A DNA stretch of 7,066 nt. Source: an uncultured Pseudorhodobacter sp. Lineage in GTDB: Bacteria; Pseudomonadota; Alphaproteobacteria; Rhodobacterales; Rhodobacteraceae. Position numbers and translations under genes: made by a program. The notes under the pieces were generated by a model, which searched no databases, was not told where the DNA came from, and saw only the letters and a list, made by a program, of their open reading frames with translations. Shown piece after piece: positions 6,160-7,066 of the stretch (positions are counted from its first letter, which is position 1; each line of letters begins with the position of its first letter). The DNA lies in assembly GCA_945952425.1 (NCBI GenBank), contig CAMFIX010000152.1, forward strand, positions 1-7,066, in the 5' to 3' direction.

Positions 6160-7066
6160 ATGACCCTTGGCCAGACCCTCACGACCCCGCCGCCCGTGCT
6201 GCCGCCCGAAGAGGCCGCGCGGCTCTTGCAGCTCCATTGGGGTCTCACCGGCGCCCTGACCCCGCTGACCTCCGAACGCGACCTGAACTTCCGTGTCGAG
6301 AGCACGCCGCGCCATGTCCTGAAGCTCGCCAACCCGGCCGAGCCCGAGGAAGTCACCGACTTCCAGACCCAGGCACTCTTGCACCTTTCGAACAGCGGCC
6401 TGCCCGTTCCGCAGGTCATTCGCAGTCTCAACGGCACCTGGCTTGTGAAAACCGAACATGGCTGGCTTCGGCTGCTGAGCTACCTGGAGGGGAGCCCTTT
6501 GCATGCCGCGCCCCGTTCGGATGCGCAGCGCGCCGATGTCGGGCGCCTCGCCGCCCGGCTGACCAAGGCGCTGGCCGACTTCCGCCACCCCGGCGACGCC
6601 CAGGATCTGCAATGGGACATCCGCCACGCCGCCCGCCTGCGCCCGCTGTTGCCGAATGTGCCCGCCGCGCTTCGTCCGCTGGCCGAGGCCACGCTTGCCG
6701 CCTTCGAGACCGAGGCCCTGCCTGCCCTGCCCGGCCTGCGCTGGCAGGTCGTGCACAACGACCTAAACCCGCATAACCTTTTGGTTTCGCCCGACAATCC
6801 TGATGTTCTCGCCGGGATTCTCGACTTCGGCGACATGGTGCGCACGCCGCTCGTCTGCGACATGGCTGTGGCGGCTTCCTACCAGGTCGACCCCGAACGG
6901 CCCCTCGCCTCTCTGCAGGCCTTTGCGCGCGCCTATGAGGCCGAACTTCCCCTAACCCCCGAGGAACGCAGGATTTTCCCGATCCTCACCCGCACGCGCA
7001 TGCTGACCACGCTGGCCACGACCACCGAGATCTACACCCGCGGCGGCTACACCCGGGCCCGCGCCC
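6160..7066 (+). CDS. APH-fold phosphotransferase, hydroxylysine-kinase-like, C-terminus cut by window edge
   Basis: Small-molecule kinase of the aminoglycoside phosphotransferase/choline kinase fold; 302 residues are visible and the frame is open at the right edge. SERDLNFRV (38-46) and HVLKLAN (52-58, with the ATP-binding Lys55) form the N-lobe. VVHNDLNPHNLLV (197-209) is the catalytic loop with Asp201 and metal-binding Asn206. GILDFGDMVRTPLVCDMAVA (219-238) holds the metal-binding Asp222. The ERDxNF and LDFGDM..TP..CD patterns resemble hydroxylysine kinase (HYKK/AGPHD1) and the kinase part of phosphotransferase-aminotransferase fusions, rather than true antibiotic-resistance enzymes. By that analogy the substrate would be a hydroxylated amino acid or amino alcohol, and a class III aminotransferase-type lyase may follow outside the window. 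Start 6160 lacks a clear ribosome site, but it fits the expected N-terminus. Antibiotic resistance should not be inferred. Confidence 0.85.
   Translation, partial: MTLGQTLTTPPPVLPPEEAARLLQLHWGLTGALTPLTSERDLNFRVESTPRHVLKLANPAEPEEVTDFQTQALLHLSNSGLPVPQVIRSLNGTWLVKTEHGWLRLLSYLEGSPLHAAPRSDAQRADVGRLAARLTKALADFRHPGDAQDLQWDIRHAARLRPLLPNVPAALRPLAEATLAAFETEALPALPGLRWQVVHNDLNPHNLLVSPDNPDVLAGILDFGDMVRTPLVCDMAVAASYQVDPERPLASLQAFARAYEAELPLTPEERRIFPILTRTRMLTTLATTTEIYTRGGYTRARA

Noticed and set aside
5218..6756. Minus-strand open frame upstream of the second hydrolase (would make an 867-residue protein)
   Set aside because: It is antisense to the EEP enzyme and the phosphotransferase, both of which have full motif sets. 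Its own translation shows no family features and is Gly/Arg-rich.
6160..7066. Aminoglycoside resistance gene
   Set aside because: The APH fold is shared by many small-molecule kinases. The ERDxNF and LDFGDM motifs point to the hydroxylysine-kinase side, and the context is not a resistance island.

Overview
The DNA is GC-rich with strong C/G preference at third codon positions. The gene families suggest an alphaproteobacterium, most likely of the Rhodobacterales (Paracoccus/Rhodobacter type): a membrane PuuD urate hydroxylase with a cytochrome c tail, AllA nearby, and a hydroxylysine-kinase-like phosphotransferase. The taxon is my inference. No mobile element, CRISPR array, tRNA or rRNA is visible.

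Left part (1-2809). A PlsC-like acyltransferase, cut by the left edge, lies on the minus strand downstream of puuD (urate hydroxylase), also minus. puuD is divergent from a LysR-family regulator on plus. The 105-bp gap between them holds a plausible puuD promoter and two dyads, the classic layout for a LysR regulator that controls its divergent neighbour and itself.

Middle part (2810-4175). After a 126-bp gap with possible RNA structure comes a small alpha/beta hydrolase of unknown substrate. Thirteen bases after its stop begins allA (ureidoglycolate lyase). PuuD opens the uric acid pathway (urate to 5-hydroxyisourate) and AllA closes it (ureidoglycolate to glyoxylate plus urea). So 551-4175 is best read as a purine/ureide catabolism cluster, with LysR as its candidate regulator. 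The enzymes between these two steps (HIU hydrolase, OHCU decarboxylase, allantoinase, allantoicase) are not in the window.

Right part (4153-7066). A second, larger alpha/beta hydrolase (predicted dienelactone hydrolase/PAF-acetylhydrolase type) runs on minus and overlaps the end of allA by 23 bp. It is divergent, across only 42 bp, from an endonuclease/exonuclease/phosphatase-fold hydrolase on plus. That gene is followed by a hydroxylysine-kinase-like APH-fold phosphotransferase cut by the right edge. These three have no clear link to purine breakdown.

The window looks like ordinary chromosomal metabolism. I see no clearly new system. The best leads are the unassigned hydrolase coupled to allA, the possible structured leader before it, and the two dyads between puuD and lysR.
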